Of a DNA stretch of 64,000 nt, positions 55,135 through 64,000 are shown in pieces. The notes beneath the pieces were generated by a model. That model worked only from the letters and a program-made list of their open reading frames with translations, did not search any database and was not told the DNA's origin. Each line of letters opens with the position of its first letter. Within the stretch, counting starts at the first letter, position 1. The stretch comes from Larix kaempferi. Its lineage: Eukaryota > Streptophyta > Pinopsida > Pinales > Pinaceae. Both the position numbers and the translations under genes were made by a program. The stretch covers positions 7,671,001-7,735,000 of the forward strand of contig BSBM01000372.1 in the NCBI GenBank assembly GCA_027924585.1, written 5' to 3'.

Positions 55135-57905
55135 CTAATGGCCTAGAAAAACTTGCCATTTGTCCCAAATCTCTAACAGCTCATCCACATTCGGATAGTT
55201 AGCTGACTCAACCCCCAGCTGGGCATTACATACGAATGTTTCCATTTCATTTTTAGCTAACTTATGCCAAATACAAATGAAAATGTGGATTTTTCCTTCC
55301 ATGGCAACTGGTTTCCTGATTAATTCCTCCACATCATCAATCTTGACTTCCTTAAGGCGCTGAATTATCTGCTTGGCTTCCTCGCACCTGCATTCCACTT
55401 GCTCAACCATAACTTAGGCGGGTAAGCATCTTCAATGAGCTCCGAAGTTGAGAACTGTAGAAATTCCAGGATGTTATCTGCTAAATACCATCTCCTGCTA
55501 TACATAGCCTGTGCTTTCTTAAGAATGTCTTCAACTGACTCATTAAGCTCAAGCCAAGTGTTCAATGCAGCTTTGATCTTTTTGAATTGAAAACTGTTGA
55601 GAATAGGGATGTCTTCTAGTATGTCCTTGATATACCTCTTCCAATCACCAATGTTTTGACTTTCCTAAGAAGCTTGCATCTTTTTGGCTTTCTACTCTTC
55701 AAGGGCACCATACATCTTACCAAAATTCATATGAGTTTCCCTAATCTCATCTAAAGTGTAAAATAGCTTCTCCGGTAATTTCTGATGCTCTTCATTGACT
55801 TGAAGGGCCAAATCCTTAAATTCCCGGGGTGAGTACTTAGAGAAACTAGAAGAGGCTGCACTTACAGTTGCATCCTCAGATTGCTTTTCCAGGATAACTA
55901 TCCTCTATGTATTTGCAGAATTCTGAGCTTGTGCATTACGAAGTTTAGCCTGAAGAGAGGTATTGTTTCGCTCCAAATCCTCTATCATGTCGCCCCATAT
56001 CCTACTGAGATCAGCAACTTAAATCTTATTTTCTTCCTTGGTCTTTACCAACTCTTCTTCAAGCCTTTTGAATTCTTCCTTCTTCTGATCAATCTCCCTA
56101 CTTAGCACCTGGACTGAATCAAGGTTTGCACCAACAAATGCCCCTAACGATGCAGCTGTCTCAATTGCTCCTATCTAGGGGTCATTTGTTTTTCAAGCCC
56201 ATATTATTTGATTAGGAACAGATACTTCTAGTCCACCTTGACCCTGCTTCTCTTCTTACCCCTCTTTATCACTACTTTATTTTCTTTACTGTAGAAATAA
56301 TGTCCCAGAGGGACTACAACATCATCTTCATATTCAGTTATTATTTCCGAAGAAATTGAAATGACATTCTCTATTGAAATTAATGAAGGTGTTTGAGTAA
56401 CAGTGGGACTAGGTATAGGCATGGTAACTTGAGGAGTATTCAGAGGGGTAGGGGCAATTTGAGGAACTGATGGAACATGGGTTGGAGAAGGGATTGAAGT
56501 GAAGGCTTCAGAAAGTGGAACATGATCATCCTTAACAGGTGATGATGAAGAAAGAACTGTGGTTGGCTCATCAATGGTGGATGATGATAAAGTAGATATA
56601 TGGGTAATTGCTGAGGGACAGTCGAAGACTGGACCTCTGCAATAATAGATGGGGGAATGGAAAAAGGGACTGAGTTGTCTGAAAATGGAGTGGCTCTGGA
56701 AGTCAAAGCATGAAAAAGTTGTGATATTGAAAATGGTGGCATCACCCTTGGAGACAAAGCAGAAAGATCTTGAATAGATGACAACAAAAGTGATGAAGTT
56801 GTAATGTCAGGGGCAGTAGTAACCTCCAATACCCGTTGATCAGAAAAAGAGTGATCCATCTCAATAGTATCTAACAAATTTGTAACTGCTTGTGTATCTT
56901 CAGTACTCCTTCAGTTGCTTCTTGAGTCACTTCAACAATCACAGATATTGGGTGATGTGCTTCATCATCAACATCACTGTCAATGATATCAACAGTGGGA
57001 ACCTATGATGCAGGGCCCAAGATTTTATGTATCTTAGCTGGGTTGGCCTCAAATATTATTAGATCATCACATACCTGTGCAGCTACAGTAGTCACTTGAA
57101 CATCCATAGTAAGCTTAGGAGGTTCAATTATTTGATTATCCAATACTGAAGTCAGTTGTGCTAACTCCTGCTTCAAATGATCAGAGGTTTGCAACAAGAC
57201 TTTGACCTGTTCAGCTGTTTTCACCTCAGGAAGATTCTCCATGGGGGATTTACCTTTATTCACATCTAGATAAGTAAGCATTAGAGGGGCATTATCCTGC
57301 TGGTTCTCCTTTTCTGCTCTATCCTTTCTCATTTACCCAAGCAGATTCATTTCGAATGTTCTGTAGCTCAAGACTTTAGCTTTAATTTCTCTCTGATATT
57401 GCATAATTTGATGATGTTCATCTATGCTCTTGGCCCTAGCCACAACCTCAGAAAATGTGTTCACTCCTTGGTAGATAGAGTCATCTGGAAGTTCCTCATG
57501 GACATAGTCCATCTTCATATGATATTGTTTAAAATGTGCATCAAGGAATTTCGTAGGATCATTCTTCCTTTTGGGAGCAAAACCAAAATTTAAAGGAGCC
57601 ACCTGGTCACCAAGCGCTGTAGCCCAATTTAAGGTTGGGATGACTAATGGACCAAGGTTTAGAGAAAATTTAGGCCAACCTTTCTTCTTGGGACCAATGA
57701 TTTTTTTGTAGACACCATCAGTAACAGTCTGATAAGAGACTTCTTGAATGACCAATCACCAATTGTATTGATGAAGCTCCTGGCATCAGTTGAAAAAGCA
57801 GGTGCCTCTTGTTTGAATATCTTGAAATAAATTGTACCCATGAAGTGGTCACAAATGTCATAAAGCAATGGCACAAAATTTCTCTCCCATAGTGTTGAGT
57901 GATAG
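55135..57905 (-). pseudogene. Large broken coding sequence of unknown function
   Basis: Minus-strand coding pieces run in one order from the element E junction: LWERNFVPLLYDICDHFMG (57790-57900), then after a frameshift near 57755 YKKIIGPKKKGWPKFSLNLG, LVIPTLNWATALGDQVAPLN and FLDAHFKQYHMKMDYVHEEL (57333-57755). Next come stops and 57003-57332, a Ser/Thr/Pro-rich part (56440-56877), VVVPLGHYFYSKENKVVIKR (56228-56422), a broken coiled-coil-like part and WLELNESVEDILKKAQAMY (55135-55565). That is some 900 codons with at least two frameshifts and several stops. The style recalls extra ORFs of plant LTR retrotransposons, but I cannot name it. The N-terminal part lies beyond element E, outside the window. 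Confidence 0.5.
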
Positions 57906-58279
57906 TGTGATGCACCTGCAACAATTAATTGATACGAATATGCGAAATAGCAGAAATGACAGAACTCAGAATCACTTTTATATTGATCACAGGCCACTTC
58001 GAGGGGGCAACCTCCTATGAGCAAGCTCAATACAAATAACTTCATGATGCCTTCATAGGTCTCAACACACACTTATATACTAAGTATAGGCGCCAATACT
58101 ATGGTTCAAAACCATGGGCCGTTACAAACTATGGATCAACAATACTACGGGCGACTTACAAAGCATATGCGCCAACACAATAACACAAACTATTGATCAA
58201 CAAATACTACGGGACGACTTACAAAGCATATGCGTCCAATAACAACATAGTAACAAAGTAAAGACATGGGTTCCTAACA
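57906..58279 (-). repeat. 3' LTR of element E
   Basis: 374 bp; minus strand TGTTAGGAACCC...GGTGCATCACA; paired with 63612-63985. Confidence 0.93.
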
Positions 58280-58295
58280 TCCCCTCCCCTTTTTA
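58280..58295 (-). other. Polypurine tract of element E
   Basis: The minus strand reads AAAAAGGGGAGGGGA just before the 3' LTR. Confidence 0.8.
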
Positions 58296-58308
58296 AAAAG
58301 CTTTGTCC

Positions 58309-59901
58309 TCAAAGCTTTAGATGTGGAAATTGTTGTTGAATCTGAAGGAGTGGTTCCCATGTAGCATCCTCTGGTTGCATGCCGTGCCACTGAATTAAGA
58401 CCTCTGTGATAGAGCGAGAGCGAAGCTGACGCGTGCGCCAATTGAGGATGGCCTCTGGCTCCAAAAGGATGGATCCTTCATTATCCAGTTCGGTTAAAAT
58501 CATTTGTCCACTGGTGTTGGTGCCAAGAACTTTCTTCAGACAAGAGACATGAAAGACTGGATGAATGCGGGAAGGAGGAAGTTCCAATTTATAAGCAATG
58601 GACCCAATCTTCTGAAGAATCCGATATGGCCCATAGAACTTTGGAGCGAGCTTATTATGCCCTTTGAGTTTCAAGGAAGATTGTTTGTACGGCTGGAGAC
58701 GAAGAAAAATCATATCGTCGACTTGAAAAGTGCGCTCAGAACGGTGCTGATCAGCTTGTTGCTTCATGCGATTTCTTGCCATGTGAAGATTGTCCCGCAA
58801 AATGCAAAGAATCTGATCGCGGTTTCGAAGGACCGTGTCAACTTCCTGAACTGGTGAACTGGTGGGGGTGTAGGGAAGAAGAGTTGGAGGTGCCTGACCA
58901 TAGACTGCTTCATATGGGGTCATTTTAGAGGCAGTGTGGTAAGAGGTATTGTACCACCATTCAGCGAGAGGGAGCCACTTTGCCCACTGATGTTGTTTTT
59001 CCAAGGTGAAGCAACTAAGATAAGTTTCCAAGCATTTATTGATAATTTCAGTCTGACCATCTGTTTGTGGGTGATACCCCGAACTCATCTTCAGTTTGGT
59101 GCCAGTGTGGCGAAATAGTTCTATCCAAAAATGACTGGTGAAAGTCGCATCACGATCCGATACAATGGAAGAAGGGATGCCATGAAGACGAAAGATCTGG
59201 TCCAGGAAAATTTGAGCGATGGAGGAGGCTGTATAGGGATGGCTGAGAGCACAAAAATGGCTATATTTGGAGAGGCGATCAACCACAACGAGAATCACTG
59301 TCTTCCTGCCAGATTTAGGGAGCCCTTCAATGAAATCCATAGAAATATCTGTCCAAATCTGTGTAGGTATGGGCAAGGGTTCAAGCAATCCTGGAAGGAG
59401 TGTTGTTTCACCCTTATTGCGTTGGCAGGTATCACATTCGGCCACCATCTGTTGAATTGTCCTTTTCATGCCCTGCCAAAAGAAGTTACGCCGTGCTCGT
59501 TCATACGTTTTGAGGAACCCGGATTGCCCTGCCGATGGAGAAGCATGGAGTTCATAGAAGACAGCCTGTTGAAGATCTGTGCTCTGGGGAAGCACCAGAC
59601 GACCCTTGTATCGCAGAGAAGCACCATCCCAAGAGTAATGTGGTACAACAGAAGGATTGTTGGTCAAGCATTGGATGATTTGAGATAAGGAAGATTCATT
59701 GACATAACCTTGTTGAACAGATTGCAACCAATTTGGAACAGGCATAGAAATAGCTGAAAGAGAACCTTGGGCATCAAATGTGTGAGAAAGAGCATCTGCC
59801 ACAATATTGTCTTTACCCTTCTTGTAAGTGATCTCATAGTCGTAACCCATGAGTTTGATAACCCATTTCTGTTGTGCCGGGGAGGAGATACGCTGGTCCA
59901 A
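58309..59901 (-). CDS. RNase H tail, integrase and chromodomain of element E
   Basis: A 530-codon open frame, the longest in the window. Residues 1-45 finish RNase H (WVIKLMGYDYEITYKKGKDN, VADALSH). The integrase zinc region has H119, Q126 where a second His is usual, C156 and C159. The catalytic triad is D189 (SMDFIEGLP), D249 (SDRDATFTS) and E285 (DGQTEIINK), with the canonical 35 residues between the last two. The GPYRILQKIG/HPVFHVSCLKK domain follows, then a chromodomain at ~480-525 (PEAILNWRTR, VLIQWHGMQPEDATWE). It would insert element cDNA and target it to chromatin. The frame's own ATG is only an internal Met, since a TAG ends the previous segment; H126Q may impair zinc binding. Confidence 0.9.
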   Translation of the reverse strand: MDQRISSPAQQKWVIKLMGYDYEITYKKGKDNIVADALSHTFDAQGSLSAISMPVPNWLQSVQQGYVNESSLSQIIQCLTNNPSVVPHYSWDGASLRYKGRLVLPQSTDLQQAVFYELHASPSAGQSGFLKTYERARRNFFWQGMKRTIQQMVAECDTCQRNKGETTLLPGLLEPLPIPTQIWTDISMDFIEGLPKSGRKTVILVVVDRLSKYSHFCALSHPYTASSIAQIFLDQIFRLHGIPSSIVSDRDATFTSHFWIELFRHTGTKLKMSSGYHPQTDGQTEIINKCLETYLSCFTLEKQHQWAKWLPLAEWWYNTSYHTASKMTPYEAVYGQAPPTLLPYTPTSSPVQEVDTVLRNRDQILCILRDNLHMARNRMKQQADQHRSERTFQVDDMIFLRLQPYKQSSLKLKGHNKLAPKFYGPYRILQKIGSIAYKLELPPSRIHPVFHVSCLKKVLGTNTSGQMILTELDNEGSILLEPEAILNWRTRQLRSRSITEVLIQWHGMQPEDATWEPLLQIQQQFPHLKL

Positions 59902-60606
59902 GAAATATTTCAGACTCTGGTGATCAGTCTTGATGCAGAAATGATTCCCTAATAGGCATGGGCGCCACTTCTATAGTGCATGCAAAATAGCCATCATTTC
60001 CTTCTCATAGGTAGAGGTAGCTAAATTCTTACTTGAAAGGTCTTTGCTGGTGAATGCAATGGGGTGTTCATCTTGAAGGAGAACAGCACCAAGTCCATTG
60101 CCGCAAGAATCACTCTCAATAGTGAAGGGCTTGGAAAAATCGGGCATAGCTAGCACAGGTGTAGTACACATAGCTTGTTTAAGTTTGTCAAATGCACACT
60201 GAGCAGCAGGTGTCCATGTAAAAGCATCATTTTTCAATAGAGCAGTTAATGGAGCTGCAATCTTCCCATAATCCTTGACAAACTTGCGGTAGTAGCCAGT
60301 CAACCCCAAAAAACCATGAAGGATCTTGAGTGTCTGAGGATGCAACCAATTGTTCATGGCATTGATTTTGGCAGAATCCACGCGAACCCCTTGTGCTGAG
60401 ATAATGTGCCCGAGATACTCAACTTCCTTCTGTCCAAAAACACATTTAGACTGCTTGGCATGGAGATGATGGTCAGAGAAAAGTTGCATGACAAGATCCA
60501 GATGTTGGAGATGTTCATCCCATGTTTTACTGTAGATGAGGATATCATCAAAGAATACCATAATGAATTTCCGCAAGTAGGGTCGAAATATTTTTTTCAT
60601 TAAGGC
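59902..60606 (-). pseudogene. RT catalytic half and RNase H of element E
   Basis: The 209-codon open part (59971-60600) has the RT catalytic motif FFDDILIYSK (Asp18-Asp19), SKCVFGQKEVEYLGHIIS and GFLGLTGYYRKFVKDYG. RNase H follows with IESDSCGNGLGAVL (Asp164) and TYEKEMMAIL. It is separated from the upstream RT half by a TAG replacing a Gln codon after NAPSTF, and from the downstream frame by a TAG after HAL. All three segments are in the same frame. Confidence 0.88.
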
Positions 60607-61365
60607 CTAGAATGTGGAAGGAGCATTAGTGAGGCCAAAGGGCATGACCAAAAACTCATAATGGCCATCATGTGTGCAGAAAGCGGTTTTAGGGATATCA
60701 TCCTCATGAACCCGAATTTGATGATACCCAGAACGAAGATCCAACTTGGAGAAAAAGTGAGCCCCATGAAGCTCATCAAGAAGCTCATTAACAACAGGAA
60801 TTGGAAACTTATCCTTGATGGTGAGGTGATTAAGTGCTCGGAATTCAATGCAGAGGCGCCATGACCCATATTTTTTGCGGACAAGAATAACTGGAGAAGA
60901 AAAGGAACTAGTGCTTGGGCGAATAATACCTTGCTTCAATAAGTCCCGAACGAGCATTTCAATCTCCATTTTTTGGTGAAATGAGTAGCGATAGGGCCTG
61001 ATGTTGGGAGGAACGCTGCCAAGAAGGAGCTGAATACGATGGTCTTCTGGCCTGGAAGGTGGCAATCCCACTGGTTCAGCAAAGACACCTGTATATCGAT
61101 CCAGAATTTGTTGTAGATCCAAAGGAGTAGTGGAGACCGCTGATGGTTGCATCTGAATGGAATGGATTTGAGCGATGACACCATGTGAATTCTTATTGAG
61201 GAGTTTTTCCATGCGATGTGAAATGATGGTGCTGAGAGAACCTGGTTGTAATCTTGTCAATGTGTGTTTTTGTCCATTGAGGAAAAAACTGCATCCAAAG
61301 TTCAGCAAAATCCCATAAGATAGGGCCAAGTGTGCGTAGCCATTGAGCGCCCAAAACCACATCAC
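60607..61365 (-). pseudogene. RT N-terminal half of element E
   Basis: After the protease-RT linker ([20 protein letters not shown]), RT motifs follow in order: [64 protein letters not shown] and [15 protein letters not shown], then the stop. The first ~35 codons of this frame overlap the protease frame, a sign of a 1-nt indel at the A6 run 61283-61288. Confidence 0.88.
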
Positions 61366-61606
61366 ATCCGCCTAAGGGAAAGGCAAACATGTCAGAGTGC
61401 AAGGTATAATATCCCATAGAGATACACACATTTCGACACTTCCCTTTGCAAGGTAAGGTGCCCCCATTGGCAACCATGACTTCAAAGTTTGAGCAAGGAT
61501 GGATAAAACAATCATCTTGTTTGGCGATCTGAGGGTCAATGAAATTATGAGTGCTACCAGAATCAATGAGTATTGTAAGAGGAAGCTTCTTGAAGTAACC
61601 CCTGAC
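61193..61606 (-). pseudogene. Aspartic protease of element E
   Basis: Reads VRGYFKKLPLTILIDSGSTH with an intact DSG active-site motif, then CSNFEVMVANGGTLPCKGKC and [20 protein letters not shown]. It is preceded by a TAG after TPQTM and runs out of frame beyond WMQF at the A6 run. It would process the gag-pol precursor. Confidence 0.85.
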
Positions 61607-62626
61607 CTACATTGTTTGGGGGGTGGTGATTCCAGCTAAAGCATGGAGAGATATCTCTGGCTGGTCATCCTGAGATAGAGGGTCAATAGGCGGTTCCTGA
61701 TTGTCGACCAGAGCATCCAGTGTTTCTGGATCTTCATCACCAATTTTAGAGGCAGGCGAAAACTCCACATCCAAGAGGTAGAGCTTTTGCTGAACACATC
61801 TATGTCCCCGAGTGAATTTCTCATCACAATTATAGCAAAGCCCCTTTTCTTTGCGTGCTTGCATCTCTGTTTCAGACAAACGCTTGATAGGAGTCGGTCG
61901 AGGAGCCTACGGTATAGGTGGTCGCTGAGAACCCATATTTCGGAAGGGAACAAAAGTGGGCTTGGAGCGTTGTTGGGCTGCAATCTTGTCTTCTGCCAAC
62001 TTAGCCAACCCTAGGGCTTCCATCATTGTGGTGGGACAGAACATTTTGACCTCGGAGCGGATGGCATCCTTTAGACCACTGATAAAACAACTCCGGTAAA
62101 AGTCATCAGACAATCCTTCGGTGTGGTTGGCTAGGTTCTCAAATTCGGTTTGATACTCTCTCACAGTTCCAATTTGGTGAAGTTTAGTGAGGGATCTGGT
62201 GAAGTCATCAAAAGCACTAGGACCAAATCGTTGCAAAAGGAGCTAGAAAAAGTATGACCATTTGGGCTCTGGATGAGCCCTGATGTACCAATGGTACCAT
62301 TGAAGAGCTTCCTATTCCAAGTGAAATGATGCCAGCAGAACTTTGTTGACATCAAAAGTATTATACAGACTGAAATACTATTATGCACGATAGATCCATC
62401 CAATTGGATCAGTACCATTGAAGCGAGGAAAATCAAGCTTTGGACCACGAAAATTGCTGGAAGAAGAGAACCCATTGTCTGATGAAGACTCGGACTGTCG
62501 TTTGTTGTTCATAGCTGAATGTTCAAGATGGAGGCCGAGAAATTTTTCATCCAGATCCTGGAGTTTGGCTTGGATGGCTGCAAGTGCTTCTTCCATGGTA
62601 TTTGCTCCTGCACGGGTGACAACCAT
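61607..62626 (-). pseudogene. Gag and zinc knuckle of element E, with stops
   Basis: Starts MVVTRAG at 62626, with the same N-terminal coiled-coil-like stretch as D. Stops are TAA-TAG after GWIYRA, TAG after SYFF (near 62246), TAG after PPIP (near 61907) and TAG after TPQTM. Later parts are FLQRFG-like coding with FDDFTRSLTKLHQIGTVREY (61907-62236) and the zinc knuckle CYNCDEKFTRGHRC (61607-61879). Confidence 0.87.
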
Positions 62627-62636
62627 AACCAGGAGT

Positions 62637-63597
62637 TTTTTTTTTTTTTTTTTTGACTGGGTAGGAAAACAAAAACAGAAACTGCTTCAGTAAGGGAAAA
62701 TATGGACTTGGGAAAAAATATGAAGGGTAATTGGGGTTTGACTAGGTGTTGGACACTGTCGACTAGAGAGGGAAGCCAAAAATGAGGATTTCAGAAGCGG
62801 GGTGAAAGAATGGGAAAATTTGGCAGAGGGGTACAAAGAAGCAGAATTCAGAAAGGAACTCTTAGGTAAAATTTGAAGGTGATTGGGTGAAATCTGAGGA
62901 AGTTATGGCAAACCCTAAAAATAGACAAATGTGGGATTTCGGGCTTTGGGAAGGGGAATTGGGGATAGGGTCCTCAGGAATGAAATATGCAGAATGGGAT
63001 GACAGGGGTTCCCCGAAAATTTCAAGGGAAACAGAGTGAAAACAAGGGAGATATGGGCAAAAAACTGAATTTCAGACTAGAGCGGCTACGGCTCGGAAGC
63101 GATCTAGAACAGCGCCGAATGGATTGAAAATGGCTGGATCTGGAACGGCTTGCAAAATGGATCTAAAATGACGCAGTAGTGATCGACAATAGTTCAGCTG
63201 AAAGTAGATATGGACCCCAGGTATGTGCGGCTTCCTAACAGTTCAGGGGTTTCACTCGGCCACCAATGGTGTCTGACGGCTTGCGTATTGGGGCAATACC
63301 CCTCAGTCCACGGGTCAGGTAAAACTAATAACCGCTTTGCCACAAACGACAGCTCTTGGTTTACCTCACGAGTGGGAACTAGTCAATCAGGTAGGGGTCG
63401 TTGCCCTTTTCGCTGGCAGGTCCTCTCAATGGGCCAGCTACTTCGGGGTTCCTATGGTACTCCTCACAATGAGTTTTAGGGCTTATTCCCAAGTACTTCC
63501 CACAGTTAAGCGGATAGGGATTATTCCCAAATACGAACCTGCAACAGATGCGAAAAAAAAAATTGGCAGAAATTTCACCTAGCGAGCCCAAGAAAGT
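62637..63597 (-). other. 5' leader of element E
   Basis: Begins with a ~20-nt poly-A (coding strand) upstream of gag. From 63195 to 63597 it is nearly the same as 27140-27534 of element D. No coding content is claimed. Confidence 0.6.
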
Positions 63598-63609
63598 GCT
63601 CTGATACCA
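63598..63609 (-). other. Primer binding site of element E
   Basis: The minus strand reads TGGTATCAGAGC, two bases inside the 5' LTR. Confidence 0.9.
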
Positions 63610-63611
63610 GA

Positions 63612-63985
63612 TGTGATGCACCTGCAACAATTAATTGATACGTATATGCGAAATAGCAGAAATGACAGAACTCAGAATCACTTTTATATTGATCACAGGC
63701 CACTCCAAGGGGGCAACCTCCTATGAGCAAGCTCAATACAAATAACTTCACGGTGCCTTCATAGGTCTCAACACACACTTATATACTAAGTCTAGGCGCC
63801 AATACTATGGGTCAAAACCATGGGCCATTACAAACTATGGATCAACAATACTACGGGCGATTTACAAAGCATATGCGCCAACACAATAACACAAACTATT
63901 GATCAACAAATACTACGGGACGACTTACAAAGCATATGCATCCAATAACAACATACTAACAAAGTAAAGACATGGGTTCCTAACA
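63612..63985 (-). repeat. 5' LTR of element E
   Basis: 374 bp matching 57906-58279. TATATAAG on the minus strand at 63778-63785 is a likely TATA box. Confidence 0.93.
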
Positions 63986-64000
63986 TATAGATATGAACTG

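Larger units (their letters stand above)
57906..63985 (-). mobile_element. Ty3/gypsy chromovirus E (full length, inactive)
   Basis: A 6,080-bp minus-strand element with two 374-bp LTRs, primer site, polypurine tract and all gypsy domains: gag, zinc knuckle, protease, RT, RNase H, integrase, chromodomain. Flanks are GATAG (57901-57905) and TATAG (63986-63990), a 5-bp duplication with one mismatch. By eye the LTRs differ at 11 positions (about 3%). About seven stops and one frameshift inactivate it. Element D is a shortened relative. E interrupts the unknown coding sequence to its left. Confidence 0.93.

Noticed and set aside
59131-59688. 185-codon plus-strand open frame
   Set aside because: It is antisense to the integrase of element E and has no known motif.

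Overview
The window looks like nuclear DNA from a land plant with a TE-dense genome, and no intact host gene was found. Nearly everything recognisable is a nested stack of plant transposable elements: Ty1/copia and Ty3/gypsy chromovirus LTR retrotransposons with initiator-tRNA-Met-type primer sites (TGGTATCAGAGC), a TRIM and a CACTA DNA transposon. The A+T-rich, deeply nested layout would suit a gymnosperm, but the sequence alone does not fix the species.

Layout. 1-6326: copia element A on the minus strand, cut by the left window edge; it keeps RT/RNase H but lacks gag, protease and integrase. 6327-14450: unclassified remnants, a 4.6-kb dispersed repeat (copy G1), a long hairpin and an 82-bp tandem array. 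14450-18454: copia element B on the plus strand, a 5'-truncated relative of A. 18473-37990: copia element C on the minus strand with two 598-bp LTRs. It is split by a 14.2-kb CACTA element (20121-34361; 3-bp TSD TAT) that landed just upstream of the RT YVDD motif. The CACTA element is itself split by gypsy element D (23440-27949; TSD AGGTC). 38057-38219: a scrap of another copia gag. 40263-41415: a ~186-bp tandem array and a hexanucleotide tract. About 42160-46164: degraded gypsy element F on the plus strand, with a complete 362-bp TRIM (TSD GGTAC) inside its chromodomain region. 49938-52560: the second copy (G2) of the dispersed repeat. 53317-53472: a GC-rich 33-bp repeat coding for an 11-residue repeat. 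55135-57905: a broken large coding sequence of unknown function. It is interrupted by gypsy chromovirus E (57906-63985, 374-bp LTRs, all domains present but with several stops and a frameshift).

The most interesting part is the CACTA element. It shows no transposase but carries spliced fragments of three plant genes: PUMILIO (two exons, minus), the plastid acetyl-CoA carboxylase carboxyltransferase alpha subunit (four exons, plus) and the La RNA-binding protein (three exons including the start codon, minus). Each keeps GT-AG introns in compatible phases, so the pieces were copied as genomic DNA and not from mRNA. This is the pattern of a gene-capturing 'Pack-CACTA'. Its left end is also a 360-bp foldback followed by a tRNA-like sequence with intact A and B boxes.

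Relative ages follow from nesting: C before CACTA before D; F before the TRIM; the unknown coding sequence before E. By eye the two LTRs differ at 19 of 401 positions in D and 11 of 374 in E.
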